Shown here: positions 34,448 to 64,000 of the stretch, one piece after another
How the letters are laid out: the number at the start of each line of letters is the position of its first letter
How positions within the stretch are numbered: position 1 is the stretch's first letter
Made by a program: the position numbers and the translations under genes
DNA from: Anastrepha obliqua
Lineage: Eukaryota > Arthropoda > Insecta > Diptera > Tephritidae
Reading direction: 5' to 3'
DNA: 64,000 nucleotides
Assembly (NCBI RefSeq): GCF_027943255.1
Contig: NC_072895.1
Location: forward strand, 38,166,001 to 38,230,000
The notes under the pieces: generated by a model
What the model was told of the DNA's origin: nothing
The model's input: only the letters and a program-made list of their open reading frames with translations
Database searches by the model: none

Positions 34448-36298
34448 TTATTGATTTAGTATTGGAGCCGAGTTTGTACTGTTCGGAAAACGCGCCAAAT
34501 AGCGTTGTAGCCGTAAGAATTTAATAGAGATTAAACGTTTGTCAAACCACCAGCCATTTATTTCATTATGGATTAAACCAGCATCAACCACACTGCCACA
34601 TCGAACATAAACGCAGCAACTCTGCTTATCAATCTGGATGTCTTGAATGCAACAACGAGATCCCACTTTTTCTATTAGAGCTGCTTCTATAATTTGCTTT
34701 AAATTTGGGATGTTTGCTTCTGAGCAATCAAACATGTGACGAATTTTTAAACATGACGTAGGTGGATTTACGATTTTATTAGCGTAATCAAACGCTGGGC
34801 TTTGCCATTTTTTAAGTAAACCATTTGCTCGTGAATTAAAATTTGCATTACCTAGCCATTTCATAGTTCGGTATTCTTCTCCATCGCAAATTCTTACTCC
34901 AAATTGTATTCGGCTATCGTTTGCCTCCAAGAGCTTCAACGCTTTTTCCCAAAATTTTAAGTGAGCACTACGCTTATTTAAAGGTATTAGTTTATCTCGT
35001 AGATGAGTTATGATAATCTCACGATCTTCTGGAGTCTCACTAAGCGACGCTCTATAAATAAGTTCATTTACAATATCTGTCGTAAACTGTTCAACAATAT
35101 TAAAACGATTCACTCGCCAGGCCTTTATGTAACGATATATGGTGAAACTTAGCCATGTTAATACGGCAATTATAGCACCTATGCCAATAATCAAAAAGAA
35201 ACTTTGAATTTTTGTGTAAAAAATGCAAAATAACGGGTTTTTAATCGACAAGGCGTAGTTGACATCTTCTCCCTGAATGGTTTCAATTTTCCACTGAGGG
35301 TTTTGCTTTATAAGCAGTTTGACAAAAAGTAAATTTCTTCTCCATATATGCATCTTATGATGGTATCCAATTGCCTCCATATATTTTATGAACTCTGTTT
35401 CACCAATTACGACCTTTTTGTTGCTGCAGCGATACTTTTTAGATCGAAGTTGAAGCATTTTCCCCATTTCCTTTGTTAAATTAATAGCGGTATCTACATG
35501 CACTGCGGGGACGCAATCTCCTTTACCGAATTCATCATTACATTTCGGAATTTGACTTGCCGCTTCAATTTGCAAATTATTTGGACTTTGAAATATGTAA
35601 ACAAAAGCCAGACATATAAAGAAAATTACGAATGTTCCAACTAACAGATATGGTTTAAAGCTTTGGTTTAGTCGAGACTGATTACTGATATAAGATATAA
35701 AATCATACATCGTTCGCTTTGATTTACTTAGGTATTTGTTTGTTTTCTTGGGCAATGATAAAATGGATTGTAATTGATTTTCACCGACTTTTTGCTTTCG
35801 AAAAGTTTTGTCGCGGAAACTTAATAATCTGTTTACAACACCTAAATGTGACTGTTGCTCTGTGCACGTAGAAAGAGAAATATTCATTTCTGGCGAACTA
35901 TTAATCGTGTAATCACTGACGGGAAAATTTTGATCCATGCGTTGGCCTCCACTCACGGACACTGGTGAATACTTTTTAAAAGTTTGATAACATTTTGGTT
36001 CAGTATAATATGCAGTCGGAGAATGTATTGTATAGCGATTACCGGATGTAGCTTGATCAGTTGAAGGTATATTTCCATACTCATCATGCAGTCTATTTCG
36101 CTTAGTCGGAGCAAAATTTGTATAGGGCTGTGTGACAAATTGATTATTTGTTGGCTTGACAATCGGTTTGGCCGTTTTGTACAGTCTATTTATTAATAAA
36201 CCACGTGTTGTCTCTGTAATGGGTATTTTAGGATATCCTAGAGCTGTGAGCTGTTCCCGTAGCTCGGCATCACTAAGCTTTTCAAATCTTTTATTCAT
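34448..36298 (-). CDS. MAN1: MAN1, LEM-domain inner nuclear membrane protein
   Basis: MAN1 anchors chromatin and restrains Smad signalling at the inner nuclear membrane. The single ORF of 616 codons starts at ATG 36298; the frame runs 17 codons further upstream only to a TTG, so the ATG is preferred. The LEM domain is at residues about 5-41 (LSDAELREQLTALGYPKIPI, TETTRGLLINRLYK). A low-complexity nucleoplasmic linker follows. Transmembrane segments lie near 216-238 (LLVGTFVIFFICLAFVYIF) and 366-388 (FFLIIGIGAIIAVLTWLSF), with the MAN1/Src1 C-terminal winged-helix region at about 400-490. A C-terminal U2AF-homology/RRM fold covers about 510-605 (PPTSCLKIRHMFD, SCCVYVRCGSVVDAG, WFDKRLISIKFLRLQRYLAR). 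Human MAN1 is longer (about 911). Divergent from sxc. Confidence 0.95.
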   Translation of the reverse strand: MNKRFEKLSDAELREQLTALGYPKIPITETTRGLLINRLYKTAKPIVKPTNNQFVTQPYTNFAPTKRNRLHDEYGNIPSTDQATSGNRYTIHSPTAYYTEPKCYQTFKKYSPVSVSGGQRMDQNFPVSDYTINSSPEMNISLSTCTEQQSHLGVVNRLLSFRDKTFRKQKVGENQLQSILSLPKKTNKYLSKSKRTMYDFISYISNQSRLNQSFKPYLLVGTFVIFFICLAFVYIFQSPNNLQIEAASQIPKCNDEFGKGDCVPAVHVDTAINLTKEMGKMLQLRSKKYRCSNKKVVIGETEFIKYMEAIGYHHKMHIWRRNLLFVKLLIKQNPQWKIETIQGEDVNYALSIKNPLFCIFYTKIQSFFLIIGIGAIIAVLTWLSFTIYRYIKAWRVNRFNIVEQFTTDIVNELIYRASLSETPEDREIIITHLRDKLIPLNKRSAHLKFWEKALKLLEANDSRIQFGVRICDGEEYRTMKWLGNANFNSRANGLLKKWQSPAFDYANKIVNPPTSCLKIRHMFDCSEANIPNLKQIIEAALIEKVGSRCCIQDIQIDKQSCCVYVRCGSVVDAGLIHNEINGWWFDKRLISIKFLRLQRYLARFPNSTNSAPILNQ

Positions 36299-36650
36299 TC
36301 TTCCTGGTGAACCTTTTTCCTCTAATATCGAATAAACAAAATATGCCAACGCTCAAAAGAGCTTCTCCACCAAGTGTTGTACGTATAAGTTCTCAGGATA
36401 TGGACTTGAACTCAAATTGAATCCACACGCAGTTAAAATAATTGGATGTTGTTCAACATCAAAATTATTAAACTATTAATTATTTGCTCTATTCAACAGA
36501 CAAACGCCAAAAAATATCGATAAACTTTTTATTAAAGGGCCCATACACCACAAGAGCATTCTGCTGCTATCAAGTAATGGATCCAGCCGATTGGACGGGT
36601 ACGTGTTTGAGGCATGATATACCAGCTTCTAGTGTCAAACGAGTTTTATA
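36299..36650. promoter_or_regulatory. MAN1 5' flank
   Basis: Should hold the MAN1 5' UTR and promoter. No TATA box or initiator could be assigned with confidence. Confidence 0.3.
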
Positions 36651-37226
36651 CAGGGCCCACCATCTATCGTTACGGATTTGAACTAGGTATTATTTGAAGA
36701 ATGTTAACACTTAGCTGTCATCTGATTTGACAGAAAATTAGTTTCATTATTCCGCTGAACGAAAGTGGTTGTGTATACGCTCAAAGAACGCTGGGAAATA
36801 TTGCGACATTACTTTGAAAATCATGGTATTGTTGCAGAATGTAAACGAAAATTACGTACGGCAATGGGAAGAAGAAAAGCACCGAATGAAGCGTATGTGC
36901 GTTACTTTGCGTAGAGAAACTGAATTGCTTATTGACAAACCAACGCGTGACCGACCAAAAACCGTGCCAACCAAAACCAGTGTTATGTCAACGAACCAGC
37001 AACAATTGATGCACTGAATACCAACATACGCGATGCCATAGCTGAAATACAGCCGCATACAATCGAAAATGTGTTGAAAAATTGGACCGATCGTATGGGA
37101 ATGAAGTTGTGTTCCATCATTAACCGGAAGGATTGTACTTCAAAAAAATAAAATAGTTTGGAACAATATTGAGTACTTTCTTTTTTATAGCATTTTTAAT
37201 TCCGTAAAGTTATATGGCGGACCCTA
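36651..37226 (+). mobile_element. Deleted Tc1/mariner element
   Basis: Left end CAGGGCCCACCATCTATCGT and right end AAAGTTATATGGCGGACCCT are imperfect terminal inverted repeats, with TA at both edges. Inside, VYTLKERWEILRHYFENHG near 36768 is the transposase helix-turn-helix start, followed by LIDKPTRDRPKTVPT, then NTNIRDAIAEIQPHTIENVL near 37019, the C-terminus. The central DDE domain is deleted, leaving about 575 bp. Confidence 0.8.
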
Positions 37227-37544
37227 TATTTTTAAGATTGTACCAGTAGAAACACATGTTCTTACCAAATAAGTTTCGATCGATATGAATTCAGTGAACA
37301 CTATAAGTCGACGCCGCCTTTGTGAAAAATTAAAAGCTCCAAATACACATATTTGATTTATAAATATCTTTTACGCGAAACTATTGTAACGATAAAAAAT
37401 TTTACAACAGCCACGAGTACACTTCTGCTGTGTATGGACTCCTTTAGTTCCAGAGTTCTATATTTTTGGTATCGATTAACTTACATCTATATGTCCTCTG
37501 GCGCCGATACAGCATGCTTGACTGCGCTTTGTATGTGTTAGTGC

Positions 37545-37881
37545 AGTCGGGTGGCGTCGTGTCACACATTCTTGTTGTCGGTAAAAATCAAAAATTTTAG
37601 ATATTAGCGTCAAGCACCCGACACGCACACATATAAAGTTCTTATCAAACAATGCTTGACAGTGACCAGAGGCCAATACTTTTCAAACATTATCTCGAAA
37701 CCTACGACGGCACACTCATGCATTTACTGTCCAGCAGAATATATGTTTGCGTGTCGGGTGCATGACGCTTGCCGGCGAAAAAAACTAAAATTTTGGATTT
37801 TCATCATGCAAAGGCCGACAACAAGTATGTATGTGTGACACGAAACAAGTAGGTGTGTCACCCGACACGCACGCATATAAA
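37545..37881. repeat. Inverted duplication with CACCCGACACGC motifs
   Basis: Positions 37545-37637 recur in inverted form at about 37745-37865, sharing the order GTGTCACACAT, CTTGTTGTCGG, AAAATTTTAG, GCACCCGACACGCA. CACCCGACACGCACRCATAT then AAA also occurs directly at 37615-37637 and 37859-37881. No coding content was recognised. Confidence 0.65.
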
Positions 37882-38419
37882 CTGCTGCGCAGCACATGCA
37901 TGGGCGTGTCGCCATAGCTTAAAGAAGAGAATTCACAGGGCCCTTACAAGATTGAACTTTCAAAGCAGCACAAGCTCATAGGCTCAACTTACAACTGAAT
38001 ACCCTATGCGTACGCTATTTTGGTTGCATACAATTGCTTAAGAATTATCGTAATTTCTAGAAGTGGTAACTCATATTTTGTGGCAGCTACTGTCTTGCCT
38101 TCTGGTATCATGGCGAATTCATGTTTTTGTTTAAATATCTAATTCTCTCGGTGGCTTCGCGAATATTCATGCTACTATATGTCAGATTTCCTCACCTCAT
38201 GTCCTACCGTCCCCGATATACATCAAATTGTTCGACCCAAATGTAGCCTAAGAGGTGTTTATTAAACCGAAGTATTTCCGTCGGTTGTCTGTAAAGTCGG
38301 TTTACTGACGATAGTTTAACGTGACAACGTCATAAGAAAATATTGATGGAATGGTTGCAATTTTCAAAACAAAATTTTAATTTTATTTGTTTGATAGATA
38401 TTTTGTATGGATATAGAGG

Positions 38420-38665
38420 AGGAGGTAAATGGAATTGCAATGGAATAGGTCAAGTTACATTTACACAAACGTGAAAAATTACGAAACATTAATCAAATTC
38501 ATGAAAGATATCTTCAATTTCAATTGTGCATCAGACGTTAATAAGTCAGCAACACTAAGAGGCACCATCATCGATTTGCCTTTTTCAAGACACTTTACAC
38601 TCGAAACACTCCCTTTCATTTCCTACTTTTTCTATCATCGTCCTATTCTCAACAGAGAAATGGTT
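38420..38665 (+). mobile_element. Helentron/Helitron-like endonuclease fragment
   Basis: The plus strand reads ETLIKFMKDIFNFNCASDVN, then KSATLRGTIIDLPFSRHFTL, then FISYFFYHRPI. This resembles the C-terminal APE-like endonuclease segment of insect Helentrons (FMK...L.SD...TT...CIDL.F...YISYFSYHRP). The identification is by family pattern from memory only. Confidence 0.45.
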
Positions 38666-38683
38666 CATTACCATGCACACAGC

Positions 38684-39310
38684 AAGAAGGCATATGCAAA
38701 TACAAATATGTGAATTTATATACAAATGCGCATATACATACATATATATGCTCACTCAAGTAGGACAGAGCCAGATGTCGAACGTTGCCGAACGCGGGGG
38801 CCGAGTGTGCTCTTTGTCGTTCGTTCCGCGCTCTCGCTTGCAGTTCAAGCACATTAGCTTACATTTGCTTGCGTACGGAATAGATTCGTATATTTGATAT
38901 GTCCATATGACATGTATGCATCTTTACATATAGATTTGTTCTTTTTGAAAATTGCGCGAAATTGTATATGTGTGTGTATTAGTATACAACATATCTTATA
39001 AGGTATATGGTAAATATTACCATACATTTTTTTCTTCATATATAATAAAAAAATTAATAATAATAACATTAAAACAACAGGTATTATTAACAAACTTGGT
39101 TTTATTTTAAATTCTTCAAGTAAATCAAATTAATAATAATCAATAAGAAGGCATATGCAAATACAAATACGTGAATTTATATATGTACATATGCGCATAT
39201 ATGTACATACACATATACGCTCACTTAAGTAGGAGAGAGCAAGATGTCGAACGTTGCCGTTCGTTTGCTTTGTCGTTCGTTCCGCGTTTTCGCTTGCAGT
39301 TCATTCAAGG
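38684..39310. repeat. Direct duplication of a ~165-bp unit
   Basis: AAGAAGGCATATGCAAATAC starts both units (38684 and 39145). Each continues through GCTCACTYAAGTAGGA, ATGTCGAACGTTGCCG and TTTGTCGTTCGTTCCGCG to CGCTTGCAGTTCA. The second unit leads into the 19-bp tandem array. The spacer of about 290 bp is AT-rich. Confidence 0.8.
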
Positions 39311-39413
39311 TAACGACAATCAGCAAGGTAACGGCAAATGAGCAAGGTAACGACAAATGAGCAAGGTAACGATAAATGAGCAAGGTAACGACAAATGAGC
39401 AAGGTAACGACAC
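39306..39413. repeat. 19-bp tandem repeat array, six units
   Basis: Units start at 39306, 39324, 39343, 39362, 39381 and 39400 with consensus CAAGGTAACGACAAATGAG. The first unit is 18 bp and single-base variants occur. Confidence 0.9.
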
Positions 39414-40815
39414 ATTTTTTCGTGCGTGCAGCCGGCTAAAACGAATTATAAGACGTTATCACGTCAAAATGCAACTCCATAGAACCTGGACTGTTCGTTT
39501 AGGAAAACGTACCCTTCTGGCCACTTACTGAATAGAAAAGTACATATTTCTTGCCGGAGTCACTAGTTGGGAACATGCATGACCACTCACTATAATGATA
39601 TTCCTATAATTTTCCACGACTGCTCTCTCTAGTCCTTTCATTGTTGTACACGACGCGGACTTTCGAACCCATTAAACAACTAATTGCTCCCAATTCAGGA
39701 AGTACAACCGCTGCTTAATTTTTTCCAGCATTTTAGATATGCCCACATGGTCTCCGCGTGACCCATTATGAAATTCCTCTAACACAGATGTAATTCTGGA
39801 CTTAGGAATTATATGCGGATTACAAGAATGATATCCATCTTCACTTGCCCATACGTGACGCAGGATTCTATGAACTATTTTAAGACTAGTTCACTGTGCC
39901 ATCATTACATTCATCCGTATGCCTGTTGTTGGTCCTGGAGACTCTGCCCTCTCTTCCACTTCGGCCGATGTTTCCTTAGCTTTCACCTGGAACACATATT
40001 CGTCTACATTGCCGTCCTCTACCTCCATAGATTTGCAGTGTTTGTAACCCTGCATTGTTTTCTGAAGTCGATTAGCCTCGCTGTCCCAACTCAGTAAAAA
40101 TAAAATTTTTTGAAGAAAAGCTGAAACATGGAAAAAGTAAAAATAAAATGTATTTTCTACGAGTATCAGTTTTTGTCCTTAAAACATGATTTTGCGACCC
40201 AGTCTAGTAATGCTTTTATAAAATATGACTTATCAGAAGTGGAGTTTTATTCCATCTTATGTGTATAGCTTTTGCATTATTTTCGATATTTTTAAATCCT
40301 AAGGCCTCTTTTTTTCACCAGCTAAAAAATATAATATTTTAAAGATATTGTTTTTTTGATTTTCTATTGGTTTTAATGTTACTATAAATTTTCTAATTCG
40401 GTACAGTAACCCAGCCAATACGCTTAAGTTCTCACATTATAACACACCTAGGCTTTAAAAAAAAACGAATAAGGGTGTTTTCACTTGAAATTTTGTTTAA
40501 TACGCTAACTGAATTACACATTGATAGTGTACATCCGAAACACACCCTTAGAAAATTCGGTCGTGCATTTAGTTGTTGGTTGTAAACATATTGTAAGGGT
40601 CTTGCAAGTCTTCCTGATTTAGAAAGGTGAGGCATGGTAACCCTTTACTTTTCAAATAGATCTTTAATAAGAGTAATGTTAAATGTTTATTATTGATAAA
40701 GTTTGGGGTTATCGGTGGAAGTTTTTATTTTTTTCAAGTGATAAGTACGTGAAATAGTTAATAAGAAATTTGAATCACTGATGTATATTTTGTCTTCGAC
40801 ATTATTGATTTTTAG
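39414..40815. other. 5' flank and first intron region of sxc
   Basis: Nothing coding was recognised. An intron must end here because a TTTTTAG acceptor precedes the sxc start exon; the upstream non-coding exon was not located. Confidence 0.3.
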
Positions 40816-40823
40816 TAGTCGAG

Positions 40824-61185
<20,362 letters not shown>

Positions 61186-61458
61186 TGAGCAAACATTTAA
61201 AATAGCAAGCAAGTAACAGATACTATCATGGCCTACAGAAAGTCATCGATAGTTTTGAATACTATCGATAGCGTCCGATGATTTTCAATTTATACTTTAA
61301 CAGTTTTTTTACTTTTACAAGAGGGTCTGCCAAAAAAAAAGCGATCAGTGTAATTTGACATCACAAGCCACTCCAGATTTTGTCGGGAAAATACTCCAGA
61401 AATGCTGGTAAAGAATACAAATGTACTTCTTGCCTGCCAATTAGGTATATTTCGTATC

Positions 61459-62728
61459 CAGGGGTCGGCACTCGAAGAGTAACCAATTAGTTTGGAATAT
61501 TACTTTTATTCAATTCAAAGTAAAAAATATGTGAAAATAATACAAAATTAAGAATTAATTTACTTTTGCTCGATAAAACTACCTTTTGCCTTGACTATGG
61601 CCTTGGGACGGTCCAGAAACGAGTTGCAAGCTGCCCGAATGTGACTTTCAGGTATTTTGGCCCACTCGCGGACAATAGCTTTTTTCAGCACCTCGAGACT
61701 GGTGAATCCTTTAGTTTGGACCTTGAGAATAATCCATTCATTCGCGTCTGGTGAATTTGAGAACCATCGTGTGGACGTTATGAAGTTCGGAACATTGTTT
61801 TTTAGCCATTCTTGGTTCAAACGAGCTTTGTAAGACGGTGCCGAGTCCTGTTGAAACGTCCATGGTCTGCCACCGAAATGTTTGTCTGACCGCGGCTACG
61901 AAGCAACCTCCAGAATACTTTCCCGATAATATTTCACATTTACCTTGACGCCAAGCTCGATGAAAACGATTGGAGAGCGCTCATCTTCGGTTACAGTGGC
62001 CCAAATCATTACCTGTGGCGGATGCTGCCTCCTGGTGGCCAATCGATGACTCAAATTCTAGTATGAACGGTCGGTCAAATAAAACCTATCGTTTTGGGAG
62101 TTTACGAATTACTCAATTTGAAAAATTTTCTCATCAGAAAACACAATGTTCAGAAATTGACCACTTTCGGCCGAGCGAAGCAACTCCTTCGCTCTTTCAA
62201 GTCTGACTTGTTGCTGCTGTGGTGTGAGATCATGCGCGTTTTGGATCTTGTAAGGCTTGACTTTGAGATCATTTTTCAGTATGCGGCGGATGCCAGATAT
62301 TTTCAGTTCTTTTGCCATTTGATTGGCACTTCGTCGGGGATTTCGCTCAGGTCGCTTCTTCACTTTTTGAACCATTTAACGTGACGTTGCAGTCTTTTGA
62401 TGACCACCTCAACGGCGTTTCGCGACGCTACCAATATCATTGTAACGAATAATGGTGCGATAAACAAAAACTTTATTTACTTTAAGGTGCTCGAGCTCAC
62501 GAACAATCGCTGTTTGTGGTTTTCCAGCCAAATAGTTGTATAATGCAATCACACTGTTACGTTTGAAATCCATTACTGATTTTCTTTTTTCGCGTTTACT
62601 CTCGGCAAAAAGATCCGCGCGCTTATAAACAATACTCTGGACAACATTTAGCCAACTTACAGACAGATGCCCGTGCATCAGCTATGCAAGCGGTCTGAAA
62701 TTGGTTACACTTCGAGTGACCGACCCTG
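61459..62728 (-). mobile_element. Tc1/mariner element with both terminal repeats, inactive
   Basis: Ends are CAGGGGTCGGCACTCGAAGA and CACTTCGAGTGACCGACCCT, the same family as 11585-12759 but in the other orientation. Minus-strand transposase pieces: MDFKRNSVIALYN and IVRELEHLKVNKVFVYRTII (62575-62445), ANQMAKELKI and IVFSDEKIFQIE (62320-62109), WTFQQDSAPSYKARLNQEWL (61865-61805), GFTSLEVLKKAIVREWAKIP (61725-61650). Several frameshifts, but about 1.27 kb and better preserved than the other copy. Confidence 0.88.
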
Positions 62729-64000
62729 CAGTTTAAGTTGCATTTGAAAAATATTAAGTTTAATTACAGATATATCAGTAGTAAAATTTGCGTTAAATAA
62801 CTATAGCATTGGGACTTATTTACAAGTTTTCACAATTCTTATTTAAATTTAATAAGTTTCTTTTATGAAAATATAGTTCATTCCCCTACAAAAAACGTAC
62901 AAATCTTAGTTTCAATCTTTGTTCAAAATTAAAAAAATTTAACAAATTTTCGTCAGAATTAAAAAATTTCAGGTACGTAGTTTATAACTCATTGAATTTT
63001 TTATAATAAAATTTAAAAATGTTGATTAAGAAGTGTCGAATTTCGAAGACAATTTATTGTAATTTTTTAATTTGCATAAACTTTCAAAATTTCATTTATA
63101 TTTGTTTTTAACTATAGTTTCATAAAATAAATTTTTTAAATTAAATAAGAAACACACGTATTAACGCTTGTCAATAAGTCCTAGCGCTATTGTTTTTTAA
63201 CGCAATGTATATCGAATCGAGCCGTTAATTACACTATCCAACAGGTTTTTGCGAAATTATTTTAATTTTGGAATTTCTCAGGATTAATGCGTAGTTTTTC
63301 GTAGAGAATATGAAATTCTCCGTGCTGTTTTGTGCTTTTATTTGTGGAATTATGCCGTTCATCTTTATTCATTTTCATTTTCATCAAATGCAAATTTTAA
63401 ACGACGAATTTTGATTGATATCAAATATATTTTTAACAGAACAAAATGCAATTTCACTCGGCGATCGCAAAACCTTTGATTAACGGTATACTCCATGCTT
63501 TACTGTGTTTCCATTGACTCTTTTCCCAAGACTTTCTTCGTCGCTTCACCATGTTCTCTGCCTTTCGGAGCATTTATGCAGAGCTATAAAAGTATAGATC
63601 TCAGTACTAGTTCTAGTTTCAAATCGAAAAAATTAGTAACACCGAAGAAGAAATGTTGTGGTTGTCTTCAAGTACAATTCCTTATTTAGTTAAAAATACA
63701 CAGGGAGCAAATGTTATGCACACTCTATTAATGAAGAAAGACAGAAATTCGGCGAATTCCATAATCTGTACGATACTTTAAGATTGTATCCCGTCAAATT
63801 GTTTGAATTTGTATATGCGAATGAATATCAATATGTTTGATTACAATTTGTTAAAAATTTAAGAAAAGCTTCAAAAAAGATGGTACAATAGTCACCATAG
63901 ACCCATTTCACCTAAAAAATTATTAAGGATAACCATAAGGTAAGTTGTAAGTATTTATTTGAAAATAATTAACATAAATTCGGGAATTCGTAAGTAGCAA
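62729..64000. other. sxc intron to window end, nothing recognised
   Basis: AT-rich. No further TPR exon or TE family was recognised, so the next sxc exon lies beyond 64000. Confidence 0.4.

Noticed and set aside
36299..36349. 17-codon N-terminal extension of MAN1
   Set aside because: The upstream initiator would be TTG; the first ATG at 36298 lies just before the LEM domain, where MAN1 proteins start.
38407..38424. ATGGATATAGAGGAGGAG before GTAAAT as a first sxc coding exon
   Set aside because: Its phase 0 does not join in frame to the exon at 40816, which has its own ATG.
39306..39413. CRISPR-like array
   Set aside because: The 19-bp units are contiguous tandem repeats with no spacers, and this is an animal genome.

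Overview
The window looks like nuclear DNA of a higher fly. The coding exons closely resemble Drosophila proteins. The dense TE load, including tRNA-derived SINE copies, RTE, Jockey/R1-like and 2A-bearing LINEs, Tc1/mariner and hAT elements, would suit a true fruit fly (Tephritidae). The family-level assignment is inference. Four host genes are supported by protein similarity plus matching splice sites and reading phases; everything else recognisable is transposable element (TE) or short repeat.

Layout. (1) 0.6-3.8 kb, minus: a small two-exon chemosensory protein (CSP/OS-D family) gene whose 2.9-kb intron holds mariner, SINE and LINE debris. (2) 3.8-10.7 kb: intergenic DNA with SINE copies and LINE fragments. 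(3) 10.7-29.5 kb, plus: an eight-exon short oxysterol-binding-protein-related gene (ORP1/ORP2 type), with introns hosting a Tc1/mariner copy, several LINE remnants and a hAT element nested in a MITE. Its frame appears to be off by one base at one exon junction. (4) 29.5-34.1 kb: SINE and two nested LINEs, the inner one with a 16-bp target-site duplication. (5) 34.4-36.3 kb, minus: MAN1, an inner-nuclear-membrane LEM protein, apparently in a single coding exon. (6) 36.3-40.8 kb: divergent intergenic region with a deleted mariner, an inverted-repeat block, a Helentron-like endonuclease fragment and a 19-bp tandem array. (7) 40.8-64 kb, plus: the first six recognised coding exons of sxc/Ogt (O-GlcNAc transferase), running out of the window after roughly the first eight TPRs. 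Its introns are large and packed with TEs, including an RTE LINE with an intact 997-codon ORF and a head-to-head SINE pair.

The host genes do not form a pathway: a secreted ligand carrier, a lipid-transfer protein, a nuclear-envelope protein and a nucleocytoplasmic glycosyltransferase. No rRNA, CRISPR or canonical stand-alone tRNA gene was seen. Exon boundaries come from reading GT/AG signals and phase by eye; no alignment or transcript data were available. Edges of degenerate TEs are approximate.
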